Positions 1 through 13,100 of a DNA stretch of 64,000 nucleotides are shown here, piece after piece. The notes beneath the pieces are model-generated. The model ran no database searches. It was not told the origin of the DNA and worked only from the letters and a program-made list of their open reading frames with translations. Position 1 is the first letter of the stretch. Each line of letters opens with the position of its first letter. The translations under genes and the position numbers were made by a program. The stretch is from contig JASAND010020705.1 in assembly GCA_030248195.1 (NCBI GenBank), positions 41,922-105,921 of the forward strand. The letters are read 5' to 3'. The stretch is from Trissonchulus latispiculum (lineage: Eukaryota; Nematoda; Enoplea; Enoplida; Ironidae).

Positions 1-1094
1 TTATTAGGCTTGGGACATGATCTGCACGATAACGGCTGACCCCCCTACACAAATTAGACCCATCACTTCAAAGAAATTTGCACGCTATACCTACGTTCTA
101 AAGCTCAAAAACAGAGCTAGTCAATTGGTTCAATGTGCGTCTGTTGCGAGCTTTAGAACACATAGCTTGCTAATTTTAGTGTTGTGCATTGGCCGGTGCG
201 GCCAGTGGCTGGTCAATGGCCGGCCAAGCCATTGGCCGTTGGCCGAGAAAATCTCGGCCAGTTGGCTTGGCCGGCCATTGGCCGTTGGCCGGCCAACGGC
301 CAATGGCCAACGGCCAACGGCCAACTGGCTGGCCGTTGGCAGTTGGCTGGCCAATGGCCGAGTGCTGGCCAAGCTCAAATTTACTGATCTTGTGCGTTAA
401 CTGAGTTGAAAAATTTAATTTTGCTGCATAATATCGTAAACATGTTTCTGTATGAACGTTACATTAGATACAGTACTACAGATTTTCACTTAGATGTTGA
501 CAATTTATATCGTTATTAGCGTTATTTTACGATTAAATTTGCTAATTGCATGCAAATTTTAAGTGTGCTAACAACGTAGTTTTTAAATTTGTCTGGCGGT
601 GAACGTCTCATCACTTTATTGCGGCCCTCCAGCAAAATTAGAACAGAGTTATCGCGGGTTGGAGCTAAATGTTTGGAAAAACTATTTTACAAATATTGTA
701 AATTGTAAATTGTACTATTGAAATAAAGTTTAATTAAGTTGACGCCTAATTAAGCATGGTAGACGAATAAAAATAGTAAATTCCAGCTCGCCAACGTTGA
801 CAAATAGCTAAAGAACGGCCAAGAAACAGCCAACGGCCAACGAGCGGCCAACGGCTAACCAGTTGGCCGTTGGCCATTGGCTGTTGGCCGGCCAACGGCC
901 ATTGGCTGGCCATCGGCCAACGGCCAACGGCCAGCCAATTGGCCGGCCAACTTCAAACTCCGGCCAAGTCAAGCCAAGCCAACCATGGAAATTTTCGGCC
1001 AATCCCAACACTAGCTAATTTCTTTGAAGTGATGGGTTTAATTTGTGTAGGAGGTCAGCCGTTATCGTGCAGATCATGTCCCAATCCTAATAAC
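1..1094. mobile_element. Foldback element with GGCCAAC-repeat arms
   Basis: The first about 85 bases are the inverted complement of about 1010-1094 (TTATTAGG...TTGGGACATGATCTGC against its reverse complement, a few mismatches). Inside them, 185-375 and 815-975 are arrays of GGCCAACGGCC/GGCCAATGGCC words in opposing orientation, around an A/T-rich centre of about 430 bases. Short ORFs in the arms are by-products of the repeat. The left target-site copy falls at the window edge, so superfamily and exact end are unresolved. No transposase is encoded. Confidence 0.7.
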
Positions 1095-1547
1095 TCAAAG
1101 CATGACGCTTGTCACACTCTTACTTATTATGTACTCTTGGTTTTACTAACCCATTAGCAAAACATCATGAAAACTACGTATATTCGAAATACCACAAAAT
1201 TGTAACGAATCTTTTAAGCATGGACACGAATATCGACTAATTCTCGAATACCACGAATGTTTAAACAGTTGGTTACTATTAGCGAACAGTTAACGAAAAA
1301 TTCGATGACATATTCTAATTATTCGCACGAATATTCTAATTATTCGTTCATTTCTAAGTAAGTATTTAATATTCTGACAAAGTTTCAGACTTTTTGCTAC
1401 ATTAAAATTAAAACTGAACCCACAAAGAACAAATATGTTGCATGTATTAAACTTGCCGAATTTGACTTGTACTAAACTCCAATCGTTTTGTCCTAAAACG
1501 TTTATACATGCACTGCACACTCGACTTACATCATGGAGACTTCTTAT

Positions 1548-1697
1548 CTACAACAGCTTAAAAACTATAAAAACAGCTGAATTTTCATTTGCCTTTTTAA
1601 ACTTCTTAAAGTTTTGAAGAGATCCTTTACAGTTTAATTCAGCGGCTGGCGGAGGTTGTTGTTGTCGTAATAAACAAGCAAGGAAATTAGAGGAATC
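1548..1697 (-). CDS. NBN: Nibrin terminal exon with MRE11-binding motif
   Basis: Acceptor actttattttag opens phase 0, fitting the preceding exon. It encodes a Gln/Pro-rich segment, then GSLQNFKKFKKANE; human nibrin has GQLKNFKKFKKVTY, the MRE11 contact. The frame ends at TAG only 17 codons after the motif. The ATM-recruiting acidic C-terminal motif of vertebrate nibrin is not visible here. A good donor (CCATGAT|GTAAGT near 1530) lies just beyond the stop, so a different 3' structure is possible. Confidence 0.75.
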   Translation of the reverse strand, partial: DSSNFLACLLRQQQPPPAAELNCKGSLQNFKKFKKANENSAVFIVFKLL

Positions 1698-4600
1698 CTA
1701 AAATAAAGTTATATGTATAAACTATATTTTAAATAACAAAGTACGTAGCAAAAGCTTTTCAATCAAACATGCATTTTCTCGCTGAATTTCTCATTAAAAG
1801 CAGACAACCGGAATTCTTAAAACTAACAAACTGCCCTTTATTCGAATACCTTGGTATTGTTTAGAATTGAGCTTTCTTCCGCGTGTGGCATATTATCCGA
1901 TTTGGTTAGCCACGTGGAACTGGCAACCGCATAGGAACAGGAAGCATTCGCGTCGACTGGCATGCTACAGGATTGAGGCAAAACGACAGTTGCAGGCTCT
2001 GACGGTTCACAAGGAATTGGAGACTCAGGAACAACGTCGTCACTGCAGTGCAAAAATTGACGGATACGTAAAAATAACTTTTAAACCAACTAAAATTTAC
2101 AAGAATAGCAAATAATCAACCTTCAAGGCCAAATTGAATGCCAGACAAACGTGAACAAAAAACTTGACCCCTTCTGCTTTAGACAAAGAAAGACACGAAT
2201 TCTATGCTTTCTGCAATCCGTCTTTAATTAAGAACGACATTATACTTCATGCTAAAAACCTGGCTGGTTTCTATTCCTTCAAAAAAGTGTCCAAAATTGT
2301 TGCAAAAGTTGTCAAAACAAAAACATACATACCCACCCGATGTCAAAATCTACATTTTTATCCTGAGCCACAAGAACACTGGAAAGTCTGCTGGTTTCGT
2401 TTGATCGAACACGCTAAAACGAGAAAAGCAATAAGAAATTTAAGTTATTAAGATTATTGAACCAGCCGAAAATAAAAGAATAGATGACAGTGAAAATAAA
2501 AACATAATGCTTCACCGTGGGATCCAAGCGAGACTCAAAACCAGATGGTCTTCTACTGAAGACACAAACTCTCTGAGTTTTGACTTGACTGACTGATCTA
2601 CAGGAACTAAAATGAATTGGCCTCAAATCGAGGTTCGAATCCAACGTGTCGTGTAGAGCATTCATAGCACAAGTGCACTGTATATACACGGCAATTTATT
2701 CTTTTCAAGAATGGTAAAATAGAAATATTTCATGTCCATGTCTACCTTTTTGTCCACTTGGGCTGAAACCAATTTTCTTTTCCTGGCTGATCTAAAAAGT
2801 TATAATTTCAGAAGGTAATGTTAGGATAGGAAGTTTAAACAGTTCCCGAATTCGGATAACCAAACAAATCCGACCAATAAGACAACAACAAGCGGGCTCG
2901 GCTGGTAATTTGCAAAAGATTTAAGAATGACCATAGCCAGCCCTTACTGTGGCGCTTTTGTATGCATGTTTTGTAAGAATGTAAGAATACGTACTTCTCT
3001 TCAACGACCCCTTCGTAGGTGTCTGGAACGAATAAACCACCACTGGCAGAAGCATTCACAGTCTGGGCGTCATATGTCTCCATAAATGATTTCTCTGAGA
3101 TCACGGTCACTGAAATTAGATTATAGAAGAAAAAATGAAATGAACCACAAAATATTACCTATACGGAAATGAATAGGTTTTAATTTGAATCCATTTAAGA
3201 TACTAGATTACGTATCAGATATTAAAATATCAGTAATTAATAATAAGTTTGTTCCTGACATTTATGACAAAAGAGATATTTTAATTTTACATCTATAAGG
3301 TTTCCTAGTTATGAAAGCAACATTAGCCTTAGTTGTAAACATAATGCGGTTTACAACGAGTTTGCTAGATATGCTGCGATAATATCAACTAAGTACGGAT
3401 TTGTTAATGCATGTGTCAAATTTGTTAGAATGATTAAATCTAAAGATTACCCTATTAATATTGTATTTGCACTTCTGCAAAAATGCATTAGGAATAAGGA
3501 ATTAAATATAATTGTTTAATTGATGAAATCTTTTCTGAAATTAGTGATAATGTCATGTAATTACATCTTTGTATATTATCCAATGCTTAATGTTTGATAT
3601 ATAAGTATAGCACTTTGTGTAATCATCCATGTGTAACCACACGTATGAATGGAAGACCACAGGGCAGAAACGTTTTTCTATAACTTTCATGGGGGAATTA
3701 AAAGTACAAAATCTGCAATAGGTGAAGGGTACGCCACTGATTACGCCCGCCCTCACCTATATCAGTCTGGCAGAGTGGTCAGCAAATGATTTTCACTACT
3801 AACCGAACATAATGTAAAGGTAAAGGTAAAGATAACCCCCGGAGAATTCTCCTACCCTTGTCAGGGTCTAGGGTGCCGGTGCTCATCCCCGGATACACAG
3901 CCCTTGAGCCAGGAGTGTCACCTCGAGTGATGACTACAACCGTGGAGGAGGGGCCAGCTCCTCAAGGCAGACGCCCTACACGGTCTCCTGTTACCTTCCC
4001 ACATAAGTGGTACCCATTTACCGACCAACTAAGGATGGATAGCTGGGTTGGGTAGAGCCCACGGCGAACCGATATGTGCTTAGTCCCTTGCTCAAGAGGA
4101 TTTGTGAAAGCCTTGTGGCAGCGGGGATTCGAACCTCGGACTATCAGATCCAAAGTCGAACGCCTTAACCACTCGGCCGGCACGGCACGAACATAATGTA
4201 TGTATATACATGTAAGCTGAAATTCCCATGTAAACCTAAATGAAATTCTCATGTTACCCCCCTCTTATACGTTTAAATATTTGTCATATTTGTACATCTT
4301 AACTCTACTACAGTATATGCAATGTGTTAATTGTACTTTTATGTTCTAGCGAAACATCATGTTTTTGATCAGTCAGCGCGTAATTCTTAGCTTGGTTATC
4401 CTGTTGATTAATCCCAGTGGAACTGCTAATCAGTCGAATCCGAACGAACCTGATCCCAACGACCAATCGAATCGCCTAGGACCGGATCCCTCCACTACGG
4501 TTCTTGCTTCACCTGTGATCCCTAGCCAGTACGGTAGGCAAAACCAGGGATTTTTTTCAAAATCGGACCTGTGTAAATCTTGTGCAAATTTAAATTTCAG

Positions 4601-7600
4601 TGTGTATTTTTGCTTGAAGCTGTGTAAAATCTAAAAACGTTGCTTTTCAGATATAATACGAAATAAAATAAATTTAAACGTTATAATCATTCAAGTCAAC
4701 GTTTTGCTAGCTGCACTTGTGTAACGTCCCGGAAGAATCCAACGGGGGGTCCGGGGGCGGAGCCCCCCAGACGCTGAGGAAATTTTGTAAATTGTAATAA
4801 AATTCACAATGGAAAAGTCTAGAAAGATTAATCAGTTAAATGTCAAAACTAGGATTGGACAAATTCTAATGTCTGGAAAACGTCTCCTACAGAAACGATT
4901 TCTTTATTTTTCCAACTTTTTGGAATACTTTTTCTCTCAAACATGTTGGTTACGTACTAAAAGGTTTGACGCTTTAATTGCTGCTGGGGATGGATCCAGT
5001 ATGGACAGAAAACACCAATTCTACAATAGATACCTAGAATAGCGGGGGGTCTGGGGGGCGCAGCCCCCCAGACATTTAGAAATTTTTTAAAATTTTCGAC
5101 AAAACCGTGTTGAAAAGTTGCATTCCTTTAGCTTTCGTTTTGAATATTTATTGTGCTAGGCTAGACAGCAACTGTGGTTCAGATTGCTTTTTATGATAAA
5201 AGATATATATGTAGAAGAAACGATATTGAATCGTATCTACTTGCTATATATACTATACCATCTTACGAATATTTGCACGCTGTACGTAAATATATAATAC
5301 GCAACTGCATAAGCAGAAGCATTTGCAGGAACAATAGAACACCTATAATCATGTAGTAATGCAGAAAACCATTGTAAATGATTGGAAAGAGGCGGGGTCT
5401 GGGGGCGGGGTGTAGTCTCACCCAGGCACAAGTCTCACTGAGGCACAATTAGTCTCACTCAGGCACAGTGAGTCTCACCCAGGCACAAGTCTCGCTGAGG
5501 CACAAAAGTCTCACCCAGGCACAAAACGGTCTCACTGAGGCACACAGTAGTCTCACTGAGGCACAATTATTTCAAAAACCAAGTGTACATAGATTCTGAC
5601 ATTAATTTGATACCAAGCAAGATTAATGTAATAATGCAAAAATGTAATATTTGCGTTTAAACTAAACTAATTAATCGGAAAGAATTTGTTTGTTATTTAA
5701 GTTCACAAACAATTAAGAAGTTTGTAGGTTATAACAACAAGAGATAAGACAAAAGCGACAGGTGTACTCTTTGTTCTTATACATTCTAAAACCATATATA
5801 TTTTTTGTTTTTGAGAAAATTTAAACAACCTTCTGAAACGTCTTTTTTCCAAACCACAGAAACAAGAAACAAGGAAAAGGTTTCCGATTCTAAATTCCTA
5901 CTTTAATTCAAATTTGTGTTCACATCCATTTAGACTTCAGATTCCAATACATTCCTTGTGAATCAGAAAACTTGTCTAATTATATGTAGCAATATATATC
6001 AAACAGTTGCCATCTAACAAAAGCCAAGCTAATTAAATTAGGTCTTCCTACGACGCAGCAAAATGTACCGCTAAATCAGCACAAACAATACAATTTAATC
6101 CCTGCATTTTTTGGTCAGACTTTGGCTGTCTTGTCTAATCGCTTTGGTATCTTACCGAAAGAAACTACATCTTATTGTGAAAATAAAACTGTTAATCTAT
6201 TGCCAAAAGTATTTTGTTTAGTAGTTTCCAAAGGTTCCAGTTTTGTGTTAATTTTATATATTTCAAGTTCATGCTTAATTTAAAACTTAAAATTCTCTTC
6301 TTAATCCTTTAATGACAGAAAGTTGTAACCTTTAGCCATTAATATGGTTTCGAAAATCACTCGAAAAATCACATTTTCTCAAGTCTTCGAAATTTTTGAA
6401 AAATTAAAAATAATAATTAAAACTGCAGCAACAAACGACAGCTCTCTCGTAATTAAAACTTCACAAATTTACTTTTCCAGAAGTGTTAGGAAACAATACT
6501 ACACATACCTCTTTAACAAAAAACCATCCAACCAAGCAACCATTGGAAAGTTCGTCGGTTTAGATTTTGTTTACTCATTTACCATGATAATGGAAATCAC
6601 CATGCTTCAACTCACCGTCAGTAGTATCCGAATGAGGATTGCAATATTTCTCCACAGACGCAAAAAGAATAGCCAGACTGATCTCCGTTTCGCCAATTAA
6701 TCTTCGTTTATTTCTAGACAAAAGAAGAAATATTTATAGAAGACCACAATTAAAAGTGCAGAATTGTGTCACCGTCGTCGTTCGACACTAGCGGCCTGTG
6801 AAGCGTATCCACAGTATGGTGGGGGCCTTCACCTCCATGACAAGCACTAGCGCACGTTTTCGCAGGGGACCACACAGGAAGACGTGAAGTAGGGCGATTA
6901 CAAGCTCCATCTGCTTAGCAGCCTAGTTTAAGCAGAATGTATTCAGGGCTCTGTCATGATTGGTCGTACAACTAGAAAAGGGAAACATCCATCATGCTCC
7001 GCAAAATTGAAAACAATTTAGCGCCGTTGATCAGACATAAATGACAAGAGACACCTCAGGATCTCCATTTGAAGACACATTTGGATTTCTCACGCAGGTT
7101 GCTCCATCTACCCCTGGCTTCTAATACAGTATAAATGAAATAGTGCACTTTTGCCATAACTGTTTACGCAAAAATTAGGTTATGCCAAATCCTCACCTGG
7201 GCAGAAGAGCCAAGGCCTCTTGATAAATACTGGCTACTCCTAAATCTGGCGTATCATCAACCATTACTACCAAACTCTGCTTCTGAAGCAATTCTGATCT
7301 GATCTTTGGATGAGGAGCCACCAATTTCGTTGTCCCTCCTGCCATCCTAATGACACGTTCAAATTTGGATCGCTGAAACAACACAAACACGATTTCAAAA
7401 ATACACTGAAGAGTATGTACAGATTGTGTTGTTTAGTTAGCAGGCAAATATTATTCAATACAAAATACATTCCACTAGGATGCCAAAACGTAGAAGTATA
7501 CCTGACCCTCGGCGAAGAAGCAGAACATCTTATTTCGAAAAACAGTCTGACGTTCACATTGTGGACTTAGATCGGCGGAAGCAGTATCAATATTTGGTTC

Positions 7601-10123
7601 TTTCAGTGGAGGACAATAGCTATAATCATCACACGAGGAAGAAAAGGAGTGACGCATACGAAGAAACACAAGACAGATCTTAATAATGCGTGCGGTTGCA
7701 TACAAACAGAACCACGCCGAATTTAAAAATGTTAAGCGAGAACACTAGTGTTAGCAAATTTTGCAGACTACATCCTTCAATGATGATTTCGATAGATGTT
7801 ACGAGGTACTGTTTTCTCTCTCCATGAGCTAGAAAGGGCTCATCAAAACTTGCCAGTTTTATAATCTTGAAAACGAATAACTCTAGCTTCAATTTCGAAT
7901 AGTACTATGTTTTGTTTTGGTAAACAGGTCCGTGTAAAAATAAGCTAAATCCGTGACTGCAGGGCTGTTGCGCGGCCTTCCTCAGAAAAAAGGAATAAAA
8001 AAAGGAATTTTGAAACAGGAAAAAAGGAAAAAAAAGGAATTTTCCCGATGAAAACTTGCAAAAATAAAAAACTTTAAAGGCTATATATTTTCTTGCTACT
8101 ACGCTAACGCATTATATAATATTATTTTTGCTTTAAAAATTTATTCTGATCGGATAGATTCGACGAAGCCGAGCGATTTTTTTACATTGACATCTGAAAA
8201 TGACTCCTGAAATCTGTACTGCGGCCTGTAAACTTTTATGCATACTACAATACACAGACTTATCAGGGACTAGACAGTGGTGGACTTTGTAGATTGATGT
8301 TATGATAAGTTGGAATTTAGAAAAAGCGCTGGAAAATGTTAAATGTTCGAAAATTCCAAAATTTTTTGAGAAAAAATGAGGGGGGGGGGGTGGGGCGGGG
8401 GACCCGCCCCCGAAATTAACCTCCCCCCCGAAATCGCCCTGCCCCCCGGGATTTTATATAGTCTTCCCCGTTAATGAGGTCTACATTTTTTCCAAAAATG
8501 GTCAAATTTTAAAAAATTTTCCGGCGAGAACGTTTTGTGTTTTACCATGCAAAATACGCCAAAAGAATACGATTTTTTGGCTCATTTTTGCAAAAAATCC
8601 CCCCCCCCCGGGGAAGCCCCCCCCGGAAAAATCCCTAAAAAATACCCTGACTGCCGAGGCCGGGGCTTGGAAACTAAGGGTCTAAATTAAAAATTTTCAA
8701 AAAATCTTAAGAATTTTGCAATTCCTAGCACACCGATGTTACTGTTAATTAACGACAAAATTAAATAGAACCCGGTTCAGGTTAACACGAACCTCCTTTC
8801 AAATTCCGCATTAATACATTTCACTTTTTAAACTGTATAAATAAGCTCACATTCATAAAGAAAACAATGCTGTCATAGTAAACTTTTTCAGATAATATTT
8901 TAAAGCTCAACGATAAAACAAGAAGTTTAGATAATGTACGAAATTTTCTGGAAAAGTCCTGTAAACGACCTACAACCATCAAAATTTATATAATCTTAGC
9001 GTTGCGTAACAAAAATATATACATGGCTGAAAAGAATAAAATTGTTAAAATTTGCTATTTCGTGCACTCAAGAAACTCCAAAAGCTCAGCCGTTACTACA
9101 GCTTAAAACTTCAATTTTACAGCCAAATATATAGATCAAAATACAAAACGTAAAGCCAACTCAAGTTATTATTAAATACGTTCAAAATATAAAACCAACT
9201 TTGAAACTAAAATCCATACGATCACATCCCGGCGAAGCCGGAAATTTTTGAAAAAATATGGGCAAAAACGTAAATTTTGCTTAAAAAAATTGTAAATTCC
9301 TAGGCTTTTTGAAGTCAGCCAGAAAAAAAGGAAATAAAAGGAATTTTGGGCGAAAAAAAAGGAAATAAAAGGAAGGCCTCGAAAAAAAAGGAAATAAAAG
9401 GAAAAAAGGAACCGCAACAGGCCTGGTGACTGTCGGTTTTGGACAAAAGGGGTCTATCGCTTAATCGACTTAATGTTTGCAACACAAAAACGTAAAAATT
9501 ACTTGGCCAGATCTGGAAAGCAAAATGTGCCCGTTTCCATATTTTTCACGCAATCTTGAAAATAGCCAACTGTGGTGAATGGTATTCCAGCAATCAAGGA
9601 ACATATAGCCTAAACAAATTAGATGGAAAGCTATCCTGACAAAACAATTACAGGAAGGCAATATATACTTGTACATTATTTTATTCACATAACTAATAAT
9701 AACATTATGTGGGCAATTAACAGAAGCTACAAATAAACTGGCCCGACAGCTGCTGTTTCACATAAAATCAAAGCAATTAAATGTTAATTATCGGCAAGAG
9801 TTCAACGGAAAGCTATCGTTATTTAACTGTTGGTTTAGTAGTAGTACTAGAAATATTTTGAACTATGCATTTACTTCAAGCATTTTTAATACTCGTAGAA
9901 ATTTCAGTTCTACTGGGACAATCATTTAGACGGAAGGGACCAAAGACCGATGGCGTAGAAATAGATTTAGACGATCTGCTTCAAGTCAACCAGATAAATT
10001 TAGTTGAAAAGGATACTACAGCTCAGCAGAAAGCAACAACTGCCCCTATTCCGAAAAACCAGCCCGTTAAACGGGTCAAATCAGTCATAAAGGTGGATCC
10101 AACTGTGGACGGAAAACAAAAAG

Positions 10124-10154
<31 letters not shown>

Positions 10155-13100
10155 ACAACAGCAACAGTTAGCAAGCACTGAAGCAGGAACTCAGCTTGAT
10201 GAACAGGTTTTACTGAAAACAACCGACGACTTCAAGCCAGAAGGAATTACACTTATCAACGAGATAGATGGACTGGCGGACGGGTACAAGAAATATCTGC
10301 TGGGCCCGGAAGAGTTACAAAACCAAGAAAGTTTATTGGAGCAACAATTGCAGCAGCAGAAACAGCAGCACGAACATCAACAGATGCAGCAAATCAACTA
10401 CGAACAGTGGCAACTAATGCAACAGGCCTGGATACAGTATCTATATGAGAATCAAATGCAAAACTATCCGGCCGAAGTGCAGCAACAACTGCAACAGCAA
10501 TGGCTGGTATACTACAATGAGCAACAACAGCAGCAACAGCAACAGCAAATAGCAGCCATGGAACAGCAGCAGCAGCAGCAACAACAGTATGCTGACGCCT
10601 ATATGGCACACCTGCAGCAACAGCAGCAACAATTGCAACTGCTAGAACAGCAAAACTTGTATGCAAATGAAGAACAAGTTAAGTTACCCGGAAAGCAGGC
10701 TGAACCAGCGCATAAGAGTGAGCTAACATTCACACTACCCAGGCGAACTACCACATGCTTTACTGAGGACTTCACCGAATCAGCAAATTACACCATGGAA
10801 TACAAATCAGTCTACGGAAAGGTAAGTATATACCCCTAGTTCATATACATAATTAAAACACAATCATAATCAGGGAAACATAAAAGATAGTTTCGCTCTA
10901 AGAAATTCCACAAGTATAATTTGAGTTGTAGCACTAACAGGATTTTAACGAATTATAACAACAAAAAAATTCCATAAATATACATTTCTACATGCATTGA
11001 AGTTTCATTTCTTCTGCATTCAGGAAATATCTGTTCTGATCACAAGTCCACATGGAGTAGTGTTGCACTCCGAAAGTGGTACAGGAAATATAACTACCTT
11101 TCTCACCTATCCAGGAACATTCTCCTTCTGCTATCACAATCCTCAACTTCTTGACATAGGAAAATGTGCTGTCTACTTAAGAATAGAAAGAACGTCAAGA
11201 ATGATGCCGTAAGCTAAATTATGTTGCATTTACTCATTTACTTTTCTTTTCTGAAAATCTCCGACATGTACTTTGTGCCAAAAGTCAAACATACAGCGAA
11301 GACTAAAGCGTCTTACTCTCGTAAATTTTGACTGGGTAGTTTAGGATTCATTATCCACTAAAGGTGCACGCAGCTGACCTTCGGGCAAACAGCCCCTTAA
11401 CCAGAAGTATATATCGCCTGCAACCGTATACGAAGAGGCAACCTCAGAGCACCCACCTACTACTCTAATCGCAAAAGGGGACAGTGATTAATTGGTCACA
11501 CTATGGCATAAATAAGGCACTGTACGCAGTCTAGTTCGGAGATAAACAGCTGAAAAGAAAGTTTTCTGACTACTGTGACACTGTTACAAAAGCTCAACAA
11601 CTCAGCTCTTCACATAAACGGATCACTATCTAAGCACGAAATAACCCATCAAAGGTATATGTAACTGACACACAAGAGTACTGCTAATTATGTGTAGCAG
11701 AGCTTCTGCGCAAAATTGCGACTGACCACTAATATCTGGATATTTAATAACCGTAAGTTTTTTGCATAGGGTTCCTAAGCGACGTGGACCCGCAGTAATG
11801 GGACCGTTGGATTCTATATGCGAAACTATCTACCAGAATTCAGAACAGATACAGAAATATCAAATGACCTACAGACATAATGCTGACAGAGGCCGTCATT
11901 TTGCTTCAGAAATTAATAATCGAGTAAGTCCATCGCTGTTAATAATCCTTGAAGCTTCAACAATTTACTAGCAAAGCTCGATACCTTATGAGCCCAGTAA
12001 CATGAATCCTTCGTGTGCTATACGCGAGTTACTCTACCTATTTCCTACTTCATTTTAGATACAAATATTGGCAACGATGACATCAATAACTATGATAGTC
12101 TTGGGACTGGGCCAAACCTTTCTCCTTAAAAAACTCTTCAACAACGACATTGTCTTTACTGCAACCAGACGCCAAAGAAATGACAGAAAGCTAGTGGTGA
12201 CTGAACAGCCCAATTTAAACTGAAGCAAATAAGACTATTGGAAGATTTAAACATGTTTGTGCAAATAAAAGTAACGTATAATCTTAGTTTAATATTTATT
12301 TCATACCTTTGCTGTCAGTGTAACACTAGACATGCATATATGAGTGCAGTCACGTGACCACTCCTTTGAGAGAGAGCCGCCCAGTTTGTCCAATGATTGC
12401 TTCAAGGAAGAGGTTTCGTCTGGAGGCAAACACGACGAACAAACAAGAAGCGGCTTATAAGTAACCCTGCAAAAAAATTTGCACTCATGCTAGCAGCCGA
12501 ACATTCAGACATCCATTAAATTGTTCGGTAAAAGTAAGGGTGACCCCTGGAGAATGTCGAAAACTGCCACGAGGACATGGGGTGTTCCTGCTCATCCTCC
12601 AATACACAGTCTTAGAGTCAGAATGATGACTGCATCCGTAGAAAGGGGCACGCGGCCTTCAAGGCGTTAAGCTCTGGCCAAACTCGTATTAAATTTCCAC
12701 GATAGCGGTAGTCATGGACTGCTGTGTTGACGAAAGTAAAAATGGACAGCTGTGTTGAAGCAAAACTAACAATTGTGAAACGTGAAACTATATACAACAA
12801 ACAAACTAACAGACAAACAGACAACACGAACAAGCAATATATCAAACAACAAACGGATCAATTAAGTGGTAGCTGACGGTGGTGATTCCTTTTGGGCGCG
12901 TATCATTGTTTGACGGCCCAAATCAAGACGAAATTCGATGAAACTTTCCAAAATATATATATATATATATATACGTTCTTTTAGCGTTCTAACACCCTCC
13001 GCTTCAACATTTGAGATTTCCACCGGTCTGGGCGGTTTTTTACAATTTCTGAAAGTCTAGCAGTAGCTACATAATTATGACTATATTCCATCGAGAGACC

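Noticed and set aside
130..404. Overlapping ORFs with WPLANGQRP-like repeats, both strands
   Set aside because: Six-frame shadows of the GGCCAAC word array; similar frames occur in the opposite arm at 808-1011.
5414..5565. CRISPR array
   Set aside because: Spacers are 0-5 bases, repeats 17 bases, and the genome is eukaryotic.
6344..6700. 118-codon plus-strand ORF
   Set aside because: Overlaps antisense the well-supported nibrin exon 6616-6713; composition is A/T-driven.
10394..10666. Antisense ORFs rich in Ala, Val or Leu over the TMED gene
   Set aside because: They are the reverse reading of CAG/CAA runs in the real polyQ exon.
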